Below are positions 62,285 to 64,000 of a stretch of DNA of 64,000 nucleotides, piece after piece. A program made the translations under genes and the position numbers. Origin of the DNA: Massilia niastensis DSM 21313 (GTDB lineage: Bacteria > Pseudomonadota > Gammaproteobacteria > Burkholderiales > Burkholderiaceae_D); assembly GCF_000382345.1 (NCBI RefSeq), contig NZ_KB908081.1, forward strand, positions 1 to 64,000, read 5' to 3'. Under the pieces are notes generated by a model. That model had not been told where the DNA came from. It did not search any database and was given only the letters and a program-made list of their open reading frames with translations. The first letter of the stretch is position 1; each line of letters begins with the position of its first letter.

Positions 62285-63505
62285 TCAGGGGAGGCGCAGT
62301 GGGACGATGTCGACCCGGTAGGCCGTTGCGCCGGCGTGGAAGCTCAGTTCCCAGCGCATGGCGCCGGCGATGCGCCGGAGCAGATTCTGGCCGTGCAGGA
62401 AGCCCTGCATCGTGCCTGCCCGGCCAGGCGCGACCGTGTTTTCAAGGCTGAGCACCCCATTCGCAAACGACAGCCGCAGCCGGGAATCCGGCCCTCCATG
62501 GAACAGGGCATTGCCCAGGCAATTATTGATGAGCAGCCTGGACAAATGGCGGTTGCCCAGGACCTCCAGCCGGTCGGGCAGATCGAGCGCCAGGCGTTCG
62601 TCGTCCCAGTCGCCGCTGTCCAGCAGGCGCAGCAGGCCTTCCTCGATACAGCCGCGCAGGTCGAGCGGTTCGTGCGCGATGTGCTCGGCGCGCGCCAGGG
62701 CGAACAGCACGTCGATGGTATTCCCGATTTCATCGATGCCCGCCCGGAGCTGCGCCACTTCCTGCCTGCCCAGTGGGCGCGATGCCGCCTGGACGACGCT
62801 GTTCTTCATGACCGTGAGCGGTGTCCGCAGTTCATGGCTGACATCGCGCGTGAAGGCGTGCTCGCGCGCCAGCGCCGCGTGCAGTTCCGCAATCGTGGCG
62901 CCCAGCTTCTCCGCCAGGTAGCCGATCTCGTCGCGCCGCCGCCGCGCGCTGAGCGCGACGGCGCCGTCCGGGGTCAGGCTGCGCACCTCGTGCGCCAGTA
63001 CCTGGAGCGGCAGCACCAGGCGCCTGGAGATCAGGTAGGCCAGCAACAGCGCGAGACCGGTCAGTCCCAGCGCGACGAAGATCAGCACCCCGCCGACGTC
63101 CTGGATGAGTTTCGACACCACCAGCAGCGGGGCGACGTCGGCCAGCAGGTAGAGGCGCGGCTGCGGACCGGCGGGGAGGTCGAGCGTGCGCAGGTGATAG
63201 TGCTGGCCCGAGTCGGTGAATATCTCGGCAGTCCGGCGGCCCGCGACGACCTGTTCGCGCACGAGGGCCGGCAGCGCTTCCAGGCTGGCGTAGGCGCGGA
63301 TCAGGTCGTTGGCCGGCGGCCCGACCTCGCCATGCAGGCGGAAATGCGCCGTCATGGCAGCCGCCTCGCGCTCCAGGAGCCGCTCGACCACCATGTCCTC
63401 GGTCACGTAGGAAATCACCAGCGCGAGCGCGGTATAGCAGATGCAGATCAGGACCGTGAAGCCGGCCAGCGCTGCGAACAGGCCATGGCGGATCGAGCTA
63501 AACAT
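62285..63505 (-). CDS. sensor histidine kinase
   Basis: This 406-residue inner-membrane kinase has two membrane helices (about 10-35 and 135-160) around a periplasmic loop, a HAMP linker (about 158-210), the phosphorylated His224 in DVSHELRTPL and an N-box RLLINNCLGNALFHG. The G1 box is odd: where most kinases have Asp-x-Gly-x-Gly this protein has SLENTVAPGRAG, lacking the usual Asp. Short HATPase domains of this kind occur in a subset of kinases. The start overlaps the response-regulator gene by 8 bases. Confidence 0.88.
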   Translation of the reverse strand: MFSSIRHGLFAALAGFTVLICICYTALALVISYVTEDMVVERLLEREAAAMTAHFRLHGEVGPPANDLIRAYASLEALPALVREQVVAGRRTAEIFTDSGQHYHLRTLDLPAGPQPRLYLLADVAPLLVVSKLIQDVGGVLIFVALGLTGLALLLAYLISRRLVLPLQVLAHEVRSLTPDGAVALSARRRRDEIGYLAEKLGATIAELHAALAREHAFTRDVSHELRTPLTVMKNSVVQAASRPLGRQEVAQLRAGIDEIGNTIDVLFALARAEHIAHEPLDLRGCIEEGLLRLLDSGDWDDERLALDLPDRLEVLGNRHLSRLLINNCLGNALFHGGPDSRLRLSFANGVLSLENTVAPGRAGTMQGFLHGQNLLRRIAGAMRWELSFHAGATAYRVDIVPLRLP

Positions 63506-64000
63506 GGTCCGCCGCGCCCAGCGCCAGCCGGTAGCCGAGGTGGGGAATGGTCGCGATCATCTTCTGCCCGCTGGCCAGTTCCAGTTGCTTGCGCAGGGCA
63601 TAGATATGCGATTTGAGGGCGTCGCTGTCCGGCGGATTGGCGCCCCACAGCGCGTGCACCAGCGCGGAGCGCGCCACGGCATGCGGGCAGGCGTCGCACA
63701 GCATGAACAGGATCCGGAAACCCGCCTGCGTCAGCGGCACCGGGACGCCGTCGTACAGGGCGCGCTTTTCCCGGGGCAGGAGGGTGAGGGGGCCGATGCG
63801 CAGCTCCTGGCTGACGTGCAGCTGTCCGCGCCGCGCCAGCGCCTCGCAACGCAGGGCGACTTCGCGCAGGTCGAACGGCTTGGTCAGGTAATCGTCCGCG
63901 CCGCCCCTGAAGCCGCGCGCCTTGTCCTCGAAGGCGTCGCGGGCGGTCAGCATCAGCACCGGCACGTTGCGCGGCGCCCGCGCCTTGATCGCCTGGCACA
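63498..64000 (-). CDS. OmpR-family response regulator (5' end outside window)
   Basis: The last 167 residues of the regulator are visible and the frame is open to the right window edge. It has the end of the receiver domain (VPVLMLTARDAFEDKARGF, then GADDYLTKPFDLREVALR with the conserved Lys) and a winged-helix DNA-binding domain (about the last 95 residues, DALKSHIYALRKQLE and IATIPHLGYRLAL). It partners the histidine kinase downstream through an 8-base overlap. The phosphoacceptor Asp lies outside the window. Confidence 0.92.
   Translation of the reverse strand, partial: CQAIKARAPRNVPVLMLTARDAFEDKARGFRGGADDYLTKPFDLREVALRCEALARRGQLHVSQELRIGPLTLLPREKRALYDGVPVPLTQAGFRILFMLCDACPHAVARSALVHALWGANPPDSDALKSHIYALRKQLELASGQKMIATIPHLGYRLALGAADHV

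Overview
The window is high-GC, densely coded chromosomal DNA. Its gene content fits a betaproteobacterium of the Oxalobacteraceae, probably Massilia or a close relative. This rests on protein character and gene order: a cyanophycin operon, hpnCDE, tig-tRNA-clpP-clpX-lon-hupB-tRNA-Asp-ppiD, and a short-chain-dehydrogenase type threonine dehydrogenase. No database search was possible. I see no CRISPR array, prophage or rRNA operon.

Layout. 1-5 kb: the 3' end of an IS630-type transposase lies against a leftward, translationally coupled cyanophycin operon (iaaA-cphB-cphA), preceded by a DUF2244 membrane protein. 5.5-8.4 kb: an Hsp70/YegD-like protein, a DEDDh exonuclease and a bestrophin. 8.6-12.2 kb: a metal (probably zinc) uptake locus with a small Cys/His secreted protein, an outer-membrane barrel, a ZnuA-like binding protein and a ZnuB-like permease, but no ATPase gene. 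12.3-17.1 kb: a Sel1-repeat protein, a secreted prolyl oligopeptidase and a GlxA-type regulator. 17.1-24.7 kb: threonine/serine metabolism (XRE-cupin regulator divergent from kbl-tdh, then sdaA and thrC) running into moeA-moaD. 24.7-32.4 kb: an orphan TRAP binding protein, hydrolases, a flavoprotein, an EamA transporter and a DUF1700/DUF2807 pair. 32.4-35.6 kb: hpnCDE squalene synthesis. 35.7-39.9 kb: an RND efflux adaptor and pump. 40.1-49.5 kb: the protein-quality-control core, namely tRNA-Leu, trigger factor, ClpP, ClpX, Lon, HU, two identical tRNA-Asp genes and PpiD. 49.4-50.0 kb: a rearranged junction with a duplicated gene border flanking a small inverted-repeat element. 50-57.5 kb: selU, the divergent tesA/ybbA pair, nnr and a fused 5-oxoprolinase. 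57.6-61.3 kb: a visibly A/T-richer, tightly overlapping four-gene cassette resembling gtr-type glycan modification loci. 61.3-64 kb: a secreted esterase and a two-component system cut by the window end.

Links between genes. CphA makes the Asp-Arg polymer, CphB cuts it to beta-Asp-Arg, and IaaA splits the dipeptide, so synthesis and mobilisation share one transcript. Kbl and Tdh turn threonine into glycine and acetyl-CoA, SdaA deaminates serine, and ThrC makes threonine; an XRE-cupin protein with an adjacent palindrome is the likely local regulator. HpnC, HpnD and HpnE convert farnesyl diphosphate to squalene. Trigger factor, ClpXP, Lon and PpiD form a folding and proteolysis block with its own terminators.

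The points I consider most worth checking are the ATPase-less metal importer with its palindrome-overlapped, possibly leaderless promoter, the low-GC gtr-like cassette with an unknown 70-residue protein, the duplicated ppiD/selU border around a MITE-like element, and candidate operators at the cyanophycin and kbl promoters.
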